From: Dyella subtropica | GTDB lineage: Bacteria > Pseudomonadota > Gammaproteobacteria > Xanthomonadales > Rhodanobacteraceae | Length of the DNA stretch: 64,000 bases | Direction of reading: 5' to 3' | NCBI RefSeq assembly: GCF_026283965.1 | Contig: NZ_JAPDPD010000008.1 | Span: 62,001-126,000 of the forward strand | Shown here: positions 9,062-19,000 of the stretch, piece after piece | Layout: each line of letters begins with the position of its first letter | How positions within the stretch are numbered: the first letter of the stretch is position 1 | Notes under the pieces: generated by a model | What the model saw: the letters and a program-made list of their open reading frames with translations, nothing else | What the model was told of the DNA's origin: nothing | Database searches by the model: none | Position numbers and translations under genes: made by a program

Positions 9062-9724
9062 CTAATTGCCACTCGCCGGCCCGTTGTCTGGAAGCGGTTC
9101 GGGGTTCGTTGGCGGCAGAAAATGGCTGTAGTAACCAGGTTTGTGTGCATGCATGGGTGCCGAGTCCTCTGATACGTGGATAGTGATGGGTACCCGACTG
9201 TAGTGCGGCACATCTGGCGGTGGCTTCTTGCTCCAACAGCCGTTGGGGTTCTGACTTACAAATTGGCAGGTCTCCTTGTATTTGGTTCCTGCGAGCAGGT
9301 TGTCGCGAGACCCGAAGTCACTGAACGCAAACCACCCTGTATGGCTGTCGTTGATATGGATGTTGGGTGATGCAAACTCCCAGTTGCACTCCTCGCGGTT
9401 GTAGCGATCCAGATAGACCACGAACTCGGCATGTCCTGATCCCCCGCTCTCATTGGGAATGTCGAAAGTGCCTTCGGGATAGACAAAGCTGCCGCCCAGT
9501 CGATGATCGATATAGCCGCACTCGCGCTGCTGGTTCTGGTACAGCGCGCCCATGCTGACCGTGTAGCGTTTGGCATCTTCGGGGTTATCGAAGTCCACAC
9601 GGATGCGCACCGCTTCCTTCGGATGCGGGTTGAGCGGCGGCGGGCTCAGGTCTTTCTTCTCGGTGCAGGCGGCCAGGCAAGGCAAGAGAAGCAGGGCCAG
9701 CAGCGGTGTTGTCAGCGAGTTCAT
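9062..9724 (-). CDS. Outer-membrane lipoprotein, candidate immunity protein for the lipase
   Basis: A 220-residue lipoprotein: MNSLTTPLLALLLLPCLAAC ends in a lipobox (LAAC) with Cys20 as the lipidation site and Thr-Glu after it, so Lol sorting would send it to the outer membrane. The mature part is rich in Asp, Asn, Tyr and Pro and contains four more cysteines (EC, EC, TC, GC contexts) that may form disulfides. The Pro-rich tail is unstructured. No known domain is recognised. It is the first gene of the lipase operon, ending 33 bases before the lipase ATG. Position, periplasmic exposure and pairing fit an immunity lipoprotein protecting the cell envelope from the downstream lipase. That role is inferred from context only. 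Confidence 0.72.
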   Translation of the reverse strand: MNSLTTPLLALLLLPCLAACTEKKDLSPPPLNPHPKEAVRIRVDFDNPEDAKRYTVSMGALYQNQQRECGYIDHRLGGSFVYPEGTFDIPNESGGSGHAEFVVYLDRYNREECNWEFASPNIHINDSHTGWFAFSDFGSRDNLLAGTKYKETCQFVSQNPNGCWSKKPPPDVPHYSRVPITIHVSEDSAPMHAHKPGYYSHFLPPTNPEPLPDNGPASGN

Positions 9725-10127
9725 CAGAAGCTGTCCTTGCTCGCGGGTAGTTCGAGACTAAACCAACATTCGCGCGGATAGAAAGGCGCATCGCCTCGCG
9801 GCGAAATATCCCCACTCCTTGGTCTGAAGGCTGGTGATCCAGGGTTGCCTTCTGCGCGTCCTTTTTTTGGGGGCGCGTCAGAGTTCCAAAAACCACCCGA
9901 GATCTGGCGGGGCACCTCGAAGAACTTCGATCGCAGGCGAGCCCGGGCACGCAAACGCGACATCAAACGCCAACGTCACTGGACCCCAGCCTGCGCTGGA
10001 GTGACGACAGTGAGAGGTTGTCGCGAGCACTCGCCCCTCACCTCAATCCTCTTCCCCGTGCACAAGTCGGTGAACGGGGGAGGGGAGGCGAAGGCAATGA
10101 GTCGCGCTCAGTTGACGATCGGTGGCT
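9725..10127. other. Intergenic region between rapA and the lipase module
   Basis: About 400 bases without a gene, in front of the minus-strand lipoprotein and behind rapA. It holds a T-run (9861-9867, CCTTTTTTTGGGGGCG) with an imperfect GCGCGTC repeat on each side and a full-length inverted copy of the mosaic intergenic repeat (9932-10087). The promoter of the lipase operon should lie between 9725 and about 9930. Confidence 0.6.
9932..10087 (-). repeat. Mosaic intergenic repeat, copy 2 (full length, inverted)
   Basis: Read on the minus strand it has the same block order as 48360-48505: a CCTCCCC..-type hairpin, GGTGAGGGGCGAGTGCTCGCGA, CAACCTCTCACTGTCGTCAC, a hairpin built on CCAGCGCAGGCTGG, GGTCCAGTGACGTTG, then a CTCGCCTGCG end. 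Many changes from copy 3 fall in paired positions of the small hairpins (CCAGCGCAGGCTGG here, CCCGGCGCAGGCCGGG there). Confidence 0.8.
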
Positions 10128-12968
10128 TCAGCGCAGTGCGAGGAAATCCGGGCTAACTACAAAACGCACGGCATCCAGTCGCAGTCGCGACTGCGGCAAT
10201 GCAGCCAGCAGCGCGGTGCGTTCGCTGGTGATAGCGGTGATTTCCGTCTCGCTGATGGATGGATTCACAGCGCGCAATGCAAGCAATCGCGAGAGCTCTG
10301 CGTCGAGCGTATCGGTGGCTTGCGTGATGGCTTCTGCAATGCTGGTTTGCGCGCGCAGGGTGGCGGCGGCCTCCGCTTTTTCCAGCATCGGCGGGACCAG
10401 CTTGGCGAGGAATTTGCGGTAGCGTGCGACTTCGATGTTGCGGTCGGCGGCTTTGCGCAGGGCGATGTCGCTGGGTTGGAAGTCGGCGCGCTCGGCGAGT
10501 CGCGTATCGATGGTGATGACGATTGGCAAGGTCGGCAGGAAGCGTTCCGCATCGAGTTTGCGGTCGGCCACGCATTCCAGCAGGTAGACGGTTTGCAGCA
10601 ATGCCGTGCGTGGCGGCAGGACATCGTCGACCATGAATGCGGCATTGCCTTGCTCGCTGGACAAGGCGAGGTCGAGTGCGCCGGCGATCATCGGGTGATC
10701 CATGCGCAACAGTGGCAGCTCTTCGCGAGCCAATGCCACGTCACGTGCGAATGTCACCGCCACCGGGCCCTCGGTAAAGCCGGGCAGGGCGTCGGTGGAT
10801 AGATACTGAGGATCGAGCAGCAGCACTTTGCCGCCTAGTTCTTCGGCGTGGATGCCGAACTGCTCCAGCAGGCGCTGGAGGAAGGCATCGCGGCTCGGGT
10901 CGTTTTCTTCGCGCGAAAAAGCCTGTTGCAGCTCATCGGCGTGCAAGTCGCGGCTGGCGGCCAGTTCGAGCAGGTGGTCGCGGCCGGAGCGGATCAGTTC
11001 GGCCATTTCCTCGTGGCTGGCGCGGGTCTCGGCCAGCAGTACGTCCAGTTCCTGATCGCGGTTGTCGTCGCCGCGTGCATGCTGGTCGGCCAGGCGCGCC
11101 AGCGGTTCGCCGTAGCGGCGCAGCAGTTCGCGGCCGTCAGCGGGGCTGAGGCGGAACGCATCCACACCTTCGTTGTACCAGCGCGCCAGCACGTGCTGCG
11201 CGCTGTCGGCAATGGCGAGGATGTGAATGCTGATGTCGTGCTTCTGGCCGATGCGGTCCAGGCGGCCGATGCGCTGTTCGAGCAAATCCGGATCCAGCGG
11301 AAGATCCCACAGCACCAGGCGATGGGCGAACTGGAAGTTGCGGCCTTCGGAGCCGATCTCCGAGCACAGCAACAAGCGTGCGCCATCCGGTTGGGCGAAG
11401 TAAGCGGCATTGCGATCGCGCTGCACGATGCCGAGACCTTCGTGGAAGCGCGCCACACCGACACCACTCTTGGTGCGCAGCGCTTCCTCCAGCGCGAGCA
11501 CTTTGGCCTGGCTGCGGCAGATCAGCAGGAACTTGTCCTGCGGGTGCGCTTCAAGCAGGGAGACCAATGCGTCGATGCGTGGGTCTGCGCTGTAATCGAT
11601 CTCCAGCACCGGCGACGGCTGCTGGATGTCCGCATGAAATTCGGCCAGCAAGGACTGGCGGCCATCGTCGCTAAGCACAGAGGCATCCAGCACATGCCAT
11701 ACCGGCAGGCGCTGCGGAAAGCCGCCGATGCCGGCACGGCGGTTGCGGAACATCGCGCGACCGGTGCCATGACGATCGATCAGCGCGGCGATCAGTTCGC
11801 GCGCGTTCTCAGGTTTGGTGGTGTTGGCGAGACGGGCCTGCAGTGATTCGTCGCCCGCGAAGGCCGTGTGCAGGGTGGCAAGCTGGCTATCGTCCAGCGG
11901 CTTGCCGTCGAGCAGGCGATCGGCAATCTTCGAAAGACTCTGGAAGGTGTCCGACTCAGCCAGATAGACGTCTAAATCGTGGTAGCGCTGCGGATCGAGC
12001 AGACGCAGGCGGGCGAAATGACCACTGCGGCCCAACTGCTCCGGCGTTGCAGTGAGCAGAATCACGCCCGGCGTCGCCGCGGCGAGCTGTTCCACCAAGG
12101 TATAGCGCGGGCTGGCGGCCTCGGCCGACCAGGCCAGGTGATGGGCTTCGTCCACCACCAACAAATCCCAGGGCGCCTGCAGCAGTTGTTGCGCACGCTT
12201 TGGATGCTGTTCCAGGAAGCCGAAGTCGGCGATCACCAACTGTTCGTCTTCGAACGGATTGCGCCCATCGCCGGACTGTTCCACCGCCTCGCAACGCTCT
12301 TCGTCATAGATGGCAAAGCTGAGGTTGAAGCGGCGCAACAATTCCACGAACCACTGGTACACCAGCGTATCCGGCAGCAGCACCAAAACCCGCTGGGCAC
12401 GACCCGTGGCGAGCTGGCGGGCCATGATCATGCCCGCCTCGATGGTCTTGCCCAGGCCCACTTCGTCCGCCAGCAACACGCGGGGAGGGCGACGCGCAGC
12501 GGCAATGCCAGCCACACGCAACTGATGCGGCACCAGTCCGATGCGGGCGGCACCCAGGCCCCAGGCGGCCGATCGGCGAGCTTCGGCGCGGCGCTGCAAG
12601 CCTTCCACGCGCAGATCGAACTGCGCCACGGGGTCCGTGCGCCCGCCCACCAGGCGGTCGTCGGCCTGGCTGACGCTCTGTTCGTCGTCCAGCTGACCCT
12701 CGTGCAGTTCGCGGCCCTCACCGCGATAGATCAGCAGCTCGTCCTTGATCTCCACCCGCTCGACCAGAAAGGCGATGCCCTTGCCCGCCACGCGTTGCCC
12801 AGCGCGGAACTCAGCCCGTACCAGGGGTGCCGAGTCGGCCGCGTAAGGGCGCAACACCCCGGCTTTGGCGAACAGTACCTGCACACCGCGACCCTCCACC
12901 CGCAATACGGTGCCGAGGCCCAATTCGGGTTCGGCGGTGGAGATCCATCGTTGGCCTGGTACGAACAT
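10128..12968 (-). CDS. rapA: RNA polymerase-associated Swi2/Snf2 ATPase RapA (HepA)
   Basis: A 946-residue protein close to the 968 of E. coli RapA. The N terminus FVPGQRWISTAEPELGLGTV is the RapA Tudor-like domain that contacts RNA polymerase. The helicase core follows with motif I LLADEVGLGKTIEAGM (around residue 170), motif II VVDEAHHLAW, LLTATP, and the C-terminal helicase half with LLLCSEIGSEGRNFQFA and QRIGRLDRIGQKHDI. RapA recycles RNA polymerase stalled in post-termination complexes. The ATG at 12968 gives the family N terminus; a 27-codon upstream extension does not match. It appears monocistronic, divergent from the first pilin cluster across 222 bases that show nothing else recognisable. 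Confidence 0.97.
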   Translation of the reverse strand: MFVPGQRWISTAEPELGLGTVLRVEGRGVQVLFAKAGVLRPYAADSAPLVRAEFRAGQRVAGKGIAFLVERVEIKDELLIYRGEGRELHEGQLDDEQSVSQADDRLVGGRTDPVAQFDLRVEGLQRRAEARRSAAWGLGAARIGLVPHQLRVAGIAAARRPPRVLLADEVGLGKTIEAGMIMARQLATGRAQRVLVLLPDTLVYQWFVELLRRFNLSFAIYDEERCEAVEQSGDGRNPFEDEQLVIADFGFLEQHPKRAQQLLQAPWDLLVVDEAHHLAWSAEAASPRYTLVEQLAAATPGVILLTATPEQLGRSGHFARLRLLDPQRYHDLDVYLAESDTFQSLSKIADRLLDGKPLDDSQLATLHTAFAGDESLQARLANTTKPENARELIAALIDRHGTGRAMFRNRRAGIGGFPQRLPVWHVLDASVLSDDGRQSLLAEFHADIQQPSPVLEIDYSADPRIDALVSLLEAHPQDKFLLICRSQAKVLALEEALRTKSGVGVARFHEGLGIVQRDRNAAYFAQPDGARLLLCSEIGSEGRNFQFAHRLVLWDLPLDPDLLEQRIGRLDRIGQKHDISIHILAIADSAQHVLARWYNEGVDAFRLSPADGRELLRRYGEPLARLADQHARGDDNRDQELDVLLAETRASHEEMAELIRSGRDHLLELAASRDLHADELQQAFSREENDPSRDAFLQRLLEQFGIHAEELGGKVLLLDPQYLSTDALPGFTEGPVAVTFARDVALAREELPLLRMDHPMIAGALDLALSSEQGNAAFMVDDVLPPRTALLQTVYLLECVADRKLDAERFLPTLPIVITIDTRLAERADFQPSDIALRKAADRNIEVARYRKFLAKLVPPMLEKAEAAATLRAQTSIAEAITQATDTLDAELSRLLALRAVNPSISETEITAITSERTALLAALPQSRLRLDAVRFVVSPDFLALR

Positions 12969-13190
12969 TGCGCTTCGCAAAAAGAAAAGGGGGCAGTGAT
13001 TATCCGCCCAGTGGCTGTGGATGCCTAGCGGAAATGCCTGGAACGGCAAACGGCCTATACGTGATCCTGGTCACCCTCCGCGCGGCCGCGCAAGCCGCTT
13101 GTCGGACGCTTTCTCCCGCTGGTCGGCCAAGGACTGGCTGGTGCGAAGCCGATGAGTACATTCGCTCGCAGGGGTATCAGGGGAAAATTC

Positions 13191-13850
13191 ATGGGTGTCT
13201 TGTCGTGTCAGCGGGATGTCTCGTTGGTCGGAACGCCGCTTTCTGCCGGCGCGGATGGCCGCAGTCCTCGGCTGGGGTATGGCTCGCCGGCTGGGTGTGC
13301 ACATAGCCGATCCGGCAAGGGTTTTACCCTGGTCGAGTTGATGGTCACCCTCGCTGTGGCGGCGATCCTGATGGTTATCGCCATACCCAGCTTCCAAAAC
13401 TTGATGTTGACCAACAAGCTCACCTCGACCGCCAACGACATTGTCGTAGCGCTCAACGTGGCCCGGATGGAGGCCATCAAGCACAACGGCAATACAGCGT
13501 TCTGCAGTGACTCGACCACTAACAACACCAGCGACACACTTGGTACGGCTTGTGGTTCGCACGCGGGGGCGGTCTACGTCCTGACCTCCGGGACAAATAC
13601 GACGCTGGTGCGGGCTGATGTAGTGGGTATTGCGGCTCCGCTGAAGTTGAACGGCAGCATGCAGGCATTGCGTTACGGCGGGCAGGGTCTGGCTCAGGCC
13701 GTAGGTAGCACCGCCCCGTATAGCGACACGAGCAGCACCAGTCTGGCGGATATCTGCACAAGCTCGTTGAAAACCAATAATCACCGGCTGATCACCATGA
13801 CTGCCGGTTCGATCATTGCTGTGACCACCTCCACGGGAACGTGCCCATGA
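13191..13850 (+). CDS. fimT: FimT/GspH-family minor pseudopilin, cluster 1
   Basis: A 219-residue minor pilin with a type III prepilin motif GKG|FTLVELMVTLAVAAILMVIA (Glu5 of the mature protein present), then a GspH/FimT globular domain with four cysteines. FimT proteins prime type IV pilus assembly and in competent bacteria can bind DNA. The leader is unusually long (44 residues). I chose the ATG at 13191 over the one at 13152 because the start region matches the paralogue at 21592 (M-x-x-LS-x-QR-x-x-SLV) and both have an AGGGGA/AGGGAG site before ATTCATG. It begins a six-gene operon: its stop overlaps pilV by ATGA. PilD should cleave after Gly44. Confidence 0.88.
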   Translation: MGVLSCQRDVSLVGTPLSAGADGRSPRLGYGSPAGCAHSRSGKGFTLVELMVTLAVAAILMVIAIPSFQNLMLTNKLTSTANDIVVALNVARMEAIKHNGNTAFCSDSTTNNTSDTLGTACGSHAGAVYVLTSGTNTTLVRADVVGIAAPLKLNGSMQALRYGGQGLAQAVGSTAPYSDTSSTSLADICTSSLKTNNHRLITMTAGSIIAVTTSTGTCP

Positions 13851-14311
13851 TTAGGAACCATCAATCAGGCGTCGGCCTTATCGAAGTACTGGTGGCTGTG
13901 CTGGTGCTTTCCATTGCCTTTCTAGGCATCGCCGCGTTGCAAGCGACCTCGTTGTCGACGAACAACAGCGCCATGGCACGCAGCATGGCCACGATTGCGA
14001 GCTACTCGATTATGGATTCGATGCGTGCCGATCTTTCGAATGCTAAAGCCGGCTCCTACAACAACACGGGTGCTTCTGCGCTCGATGCCAGCGCTTGTCC
14101 TGCGTCCTCCAGTTCAAGCTCGCTGGCTGTAGTGCAGCTCAATCAATGGTGCGGCCAGCTGGGAGCCACTTTTGGCAAGTCGTCCAGTACCAAGGGTGAC
14201 ATCTCGTGCTCGGGTAGTGGCGATTGCACCATCATCGTGACCTTCGACGACAGCCGGGCAGGGGCGGGCGGCAGCAGCACTCAGAAAGTCACCGTCCGGG
14301 GTGTGTTATGA
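13847..14311 (+). CDS. pilV: Minor pilin PilV, cluster 1
   Basis: A 154-residue minor pilin with a short leader MIRNHQSG, cleavage before VGLIEVLVAVLVLSIAFLGI, and Glu5 of the mature chain. The segment QATSLSTNNSAMARSMATIA after the first helix is the PilV signature, and SSSSSSLAVVQLNQWC leads to a Cys pair (SCSGSGDC) in the C-terminal domain. PilV joins PilW, PilX and a PilY1 protein in the priming/tip subcomplex of type IVa pili. The ATG overlaps the fimT stop (ATGA) and the gene ends in an ATGA overlap with pilW, so translation of the three is coupled. A GTG two codons upstream is a less likely start. Confidence 0.92.
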   Translation: MIRNHQSGVGLIEVLVAVLVLSIAFLGIAALQATSLSTNNSAMARSMATIASYSIMDSMRADLSNAKAGSYNNTGASALDASACPASSSSSSLAVVQLNQWCGQLGATFGKSSSTKGDISCSGSGDCTIIVTFDDSRAGAGGSSTQKVTVRGVL

Positions 14312-15360
14312 CTCAGGCACCCGCAAGCTGGCGGAGCACGCAACCGCGAACCGTTCGGTCTTCACGGTCGTCACTGGGCTTTACCCTGATCGAATTGATG
14401 GTCGCCTTGGTCCTGGGTTTGATCGTTATCGGTGGCGTAATCAGCATCTTTCTGGCCAACCAGCAGTCCTATCGCACCAATATGGCCTTGAGCGACGTGC
14501 AGAACGGGTCGCGCATCGCTTTCGAGGTGATGACGCGCGACATTCGACAGGCGGGGCTCACCGGTTGCGACAACAGCGGTCGTGTTGCCAATGTCCTCAA
14601 CAACAGCAGCAGCAACTGGTGGTCCAACTGGAACAATGCCGTGATGGGGTACGACAGCTCCATGACCGACCCGGCATTGACTGGCCTCACCGCGGGCACG
14701 CAGGTGACGGGTACGGACTCGCTCGAACTCTTGGGGGTGGGCAATTCCGGCCTCAGCGTGGCCAGTGATCAGGAGCCGGCGGCGAACTTCAAGCTCAACG
14801 AGACGACCTCCGACCTGCAGGCGGGCGATGTGATCATCGTGTGCGATCCAGATCATGCCGTCATCCTGCAGATTAGCGACTACAACAATAGCAATGTCAC
14901 TCTCGTGCACAACACGGGCGGTTCGATCACGCCGGGCAACTGCTCCAAAGGTCTGGGTTATCCCACGGCCTGCACCACAACTGGTACCAACTATCAGTAC
15001 GGGCCGAATTCTCAAATCGCCAAGCTATCCGCGGCCGATTGGTACATCGGCACCAATCCATTAGGGGGCAGCTCTTTGTATCGTCTGAGCGTGACCAATG
15101 TCGGCGGGGCCTTTGGTCCTCCCGCAACGCCGCAGGAAATGGTGCGCAATGTTGCTTCGATGGCCATCGCTTATCACGAATCGTCAGGTGCAAATAGCGC
15201 CAAGTTTGTTAAGGCATCTAGCGTTGTCGACTGGAGCAAGGTCGATGCCGTGCAAGTTACGTTGACGCTGAAGAGCACGGATCAACGCGCCGGCACCAAC
15301 GCCAAACCTATTTCACGCACGTTTACTGCCACCACTACGGTGCGCAATCGAGTGAGCTGA
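14308..15360 (+). CDS. pilW: Minor pilin PilW, cluster 1
   Basis: A 350-residue protein, normal for PilW. The leader is 24 residues and cleavage precedes FTLIELMVALVLGLIVIGGV. The next segment, IFLANQQSYRTNMALSDVQN with GSRIAFEVMTRDIRQAGLTGC, is the diagnostic PilW motif. LQAGDVIIVCDPDHAVILQI and DWYIGTNPLGGSSLYR lie in the globular domain. The C terminus TNAKPISRTFTATTTVRNRV is also family-typical. PilW belongs to the minor-pilin priming complex with PilV, PilX and PilY1. The start overlaps the pilV stop by ATGA; pilX begins one base after its stop. Confidence 0.93.
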   Translation: MTQAPASWRSTQPRTVRSSRSSLGFTLIELMVALVLGLIVIGGVISIFLANQQSYRTNMALSDVQNGSRIAFEVMTRDIRQAGLTGCDNSGRVANVLNNSSSNWWSNWNNAVMGYDSSMTDPALTGLTAGTQVTGTDSLELLGVGNSGLSVASDQEPAANFKLNETTSDLQAGDVIIVCDPDHAVILQISDYNNSNVTLVHNTGGSITPGNCSKGLGYPTACTTTGTNYQYGPNSQIAKLSAADWYIGTNPLGGSSLYRLSVTNVGGAFGPPATPQEMVRNVASMAIAYHESSGANSAKFVKASSVVDWSKVDAVQVTLTLKSTDQRAGTNAKPISRTFTATTTVRNRVS

Positions 15361-15361
15361 T

Positions 15362-16024
15362 ATGAACCAGATGCCTGCATCCAGACCGCAGAAACCCGTT
15401 CGCAGTTGCAGCGATCGTACTGCGTCCACACCCTGTGGCCATCGCACAGGGCGGCATGTTCCGTCGTTACATCGTGCCGGCCAGAAGGGTATCGCGCTGG
15501 TAGTGGCGCTGATTCTGCTGGTGCTGATAACTCTTGTAGGCATCGCTGCGGTGCGTGGCACCATCATGGAGCAGCGGATGACGGCAAACGCTTACGATCG
15601 TGCGATCAGTTTCCAGAGTGCCGAGGCGGCTATGCGCGCTGCCCAGAATCTTGTCGCTTCCAGTCCGGCCATCATTGCGCGTAATTGCCAGGCCGGCGGG
15701 GTGGTGTGTCCGGCCAATCCTTTCAATGATTCCAATCTGCCGGCAAGTGCTATCCACACGGTCGCTACCGGCACGTCGTCGGGTCAGTTCACGGTTAGCG
15801 CGGCGACTGAAGGGCAGCCGCAGTTCGTGATTGAGAACATGGGTAACTGGGTCAATCCCACCTCCGACACGGGCTATAACCAGAGTGCCAACTCGGCGCA
15901 GTACGACGCTCAAGGTAAATCCAGTACTGCAGTGTTCTACCGCATCACAGCGCGCAGTGGTGATCCCGCTGTGGTGAACGACCGCGCGGTCGTTGTTCTG
16001 CAAGCCATGGTCAAGCAGGGCTAA
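15362..16024 (+). CDS. pilX: PilX-type minor pilin, cluster 1
   Basis: A 220-residue protein with the PilX N-terminal domain: a long basic leader, then QKG|IALVVALILLVLITLVGIAA and AVRGTIMEQRMTANAYDRAI with SFQSAEAAMRAAQ. Unlike classic pilins it has no Glu at mature position 5, which is usual for PilX/GspK-like tip subunits. The C-terminal TAVFYRITARSGDPAVVNDR is the family's end motif. PilX caps or primes the pilus with PilVW and anchors PilY1. It begins one base after the pilW stop; 68 bases separate it from pilY1. Confidence 0.9.
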   Translation: MNQMPASRPQKPVRSCSDRTASTPCGHRTGRHVPSLHRAGQKGIALVVALILLVLITLVGIAAVRGTIMEQRMTANAYDRAISFQSAEAAMRAAQNLVASSPAIIARNCQAGGVVCPANPFNDSNLPASAIHTVATGTSSGQFTVSAATEGQPQFVIENMGNWVNPTSDTGYNQSANSAQYDAQGKSSTAVFYRITARSGDPAVVNDRAVVVLQAMVKQG

Positions 16025-16092
16025 CAGCTCGCATCAAAGCTATCAGGAGGCATGGGCCTTCCCATGCAGCGCCATTCGAGAGTGGAACCGTC

Positions 16093-19000
16093 ATGAATAT
16101 CGCATCCCGTCTGTGCAGCAGAGCTGGCCGCTTCCTGGCAAGGCTGCTTGCTACCAGCATGTCCGTATGGATGTTGGGTGTCATCTACACGCCCGCTCTA
16201 GCATCGGTCACGGTGGATCAGCAGCCATTGATCATTCAGAAGGCCGTGGCGCCCAATATCACGCTGATGCTGGACGATTCGGGATCGATGGCGTGGGATT
16301 TCATGCCTGATGCTGGTTATCTGACCAACGCCACCACCGACGGTAACGGTGATACGCACGTGCCGTTGACTACGCTGTTGGACTCAGCGCTCAACGGCAC
16401 CTACTACAACCCGGCCGTGACCTATTCGCCGCCGCCCAAGGCGGCGCTGAAGTCCGATGGATCGACGGATTACTACGCAGCATCTCCGGGCTTGGGCAGC
16501 GCGTTCATAGACGGCATACAGGATCAGAGCGCGGCAGACGAAGTGGATGTGACGCAATACGCGTCGAGCAGCCTATGCGACTACAACAACTACGACATGA
16601 GCCAGTCGACTTCGAATCCATGTCCGAATGCGTTCTACCAATATTTTACGTACGGCACGACGTTCCAGACAGGCACCACCACGAGCACGAGTACATCCAC
16701 CAGCACCTATGCGCCGACATTGAAATGCACTATTGGCACGTTGCAGTACAGCGGCAGCCACAAAAACATGTGTAAGAGCGGGTCGGGGTCAGGCGCGACC
16801 TATACTTCTCCAACCCTTACTTGCAATAGCGGAGATACCCTCGACTCCAATTCGCTGCAATGCGTGCACACGACGACCACGACTACGACGACGCCGGTCT
16901 ACACGTCCTACTTCACCTATGAAGTGGCGGGCGTGGCTCACTATGTCGCGAAGAACGCGGGCGATTGCGCGGCTGCTTCTCTGAGTGCCAGCGTCTGTAG
17001 TGAAAGTGCGGCCGATCAGCAGAATGTGGCGAATTGGTTCTCCTATTACCGCACTCGCATTCTGATGGCCAAGAGCGGTTTGATGACTGCCTTTTCGACC
17101 ATTGACAGCACGTTCCGCATCGGCTTCGGCTCTATTAATGGCACCAACAATAGCAATCTGCCTTCACTTACCTTTACCGCCAACTCAAAGAAGATCGCCG
17201 AAGTCGAGCCTTTTGGCGACGGTACGTCGTCGACCCAGAAGGGCAACTTCTGGACCTGGGTCGCCGGCATCAATCCCAACAATAGTACGCCTCTGCGTTT
17301 GGCGTTGGACGCGGTTGGCCAGTACTACTCCGATACCGTTGACCAGCAGGCCTGGAAGAATTCCGATACTGATTCCGCGATGCTTGCCTGCAGGCTCTCA
17401 TACACCATTCTGACCACCGATGGCTTCTGGAACGAAAGCAACCCGCCGAATGTTGGCAATGTCGATGGCACTAGCGCCACCTCGGCCATTACCGGGGTCA
17501 ACGGCCAGAGCTACACCTATAGTGCGGTTGCCCCATACTCCGACACCTATAACAACACGCTGGCCGACGTGGCCATGAAATATTGGTCGACGGACCTGCA
17601 GCCTTCTATCGATAACGAAGTGCCTACCAGTACGCCGGATCCCGCTTTCTGGCAGCACATGACGACGTTCACTCTGGGCTTGGGTTTTAAGCCGACAGGT
17701 ATCAAGCCGTCGGGCACAACCATTGACCAGATCTTCAACTGGGCCAATGGGGGAACGTCGCTCGGCAACAGCTTCAGCTGGCCGCAGCCGGCGTCGAACT
17801 CGATCAACAATATCGCGGACCTGGCGCATGCGGCCGTCAATGGGCATGGCGGTTTCTACTCCGCGACCAGCCCGCAGGCATTTACCAGCGGCCTGCAGAA
17901 TGCATTGAGCCGTGCGGCGGAACGCGTGGGTACAGGCGCCAGTCTGGCGGCCAACTCTACCCAGCTGCAGACCGGCACAGTGGCGTATCAGGCCAACTAC
18001 TACACGGTGCAATGGAAGGGTGATTTGCAGGCATTCGCCGTGAACTCCACCACCGGCGCCTACGCCAATGCGGCCAGCTGGACAGCCGCAAGTTCCATGC
18101 CGGCATACGGTAGCCGGTCGATCTATACCTACAATCCGACCACTGCGGCAATGGTGACATTCAGTAGTCCAACCAGCCTGTCTACGGCTGAGCAGGCGGC
18201 ACTTGGTGCTGACGCCACCTCGCAGCAGAACATGATCAACTATCTGCGCGGCGATTCCTCCAAGGATCAAAAGCACAATGGCGCGTTTCGCAGTCGCGAT
18301 ACCGCGCTTGGTGATATTGTCAATTCACAGCCAATGTATTCAGGGGCGCCTACCGCCAATCAGTTCAGCGGTCAGACGTTCTCGGGTTCGACGAGCTTTG
18401 CCACCTACGCCAGTAATAAAGCCAGTCGCGAAGCGTTGCTCTGGGTGGCGGCCAACGACGGCATGCTGCATGCGTTCGACGCAGGTACCGGCGTTGAGAA
18501 GTTCGCCTATGTTCCTGCGGCTGTCGTCACTAACAACCTCATATCGTTGTCTGACCCGAACTACGGCTCAGCATCGGTGCCGCATCAGTTCTTCAACGAT
18601 GGCCAGCTGACCATCGCCGACGCTTACCTCAGCAGCGATAGCGCGTGGCACACAGTGCTCGTGGGCACAACGGGTCGTGGCACGGCCAAGGCCGTCTATG
18701 CGCTGGATATCACAGACCCGACCAGCATCAAGTTCTTGTGGGAGCGGTCTGCGGGGGACGGAAATTCCGACGGCAACAGCAAATACATCGGCCAAATGTC
18801 GGGCCAGCCAATAATCGCGCAGACTGCAGATGGTACCTGGTCGGTGCTCATGGGCAATGGTTACAACAGCGCAAGCGGGGTGTCCGCGTTGCTGCAGTTC
18901 AATCTGCCGGATGGCGCGCTCAACGTGCACGTCACCACCGACGCCAGCACCAGCAATGGTCTGGCCGAGCCGGCGGTATGGCTCGGCACGCTGGGCAATG

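Noticed and set aside
16676-16900. Phase-variable simple repeats in cluster 1 pilY1
   Set aside because: The Thr/Ser tracts are imperfect triplet repeats; changes in copy number would keep the frame, so on/off switching is not expected.
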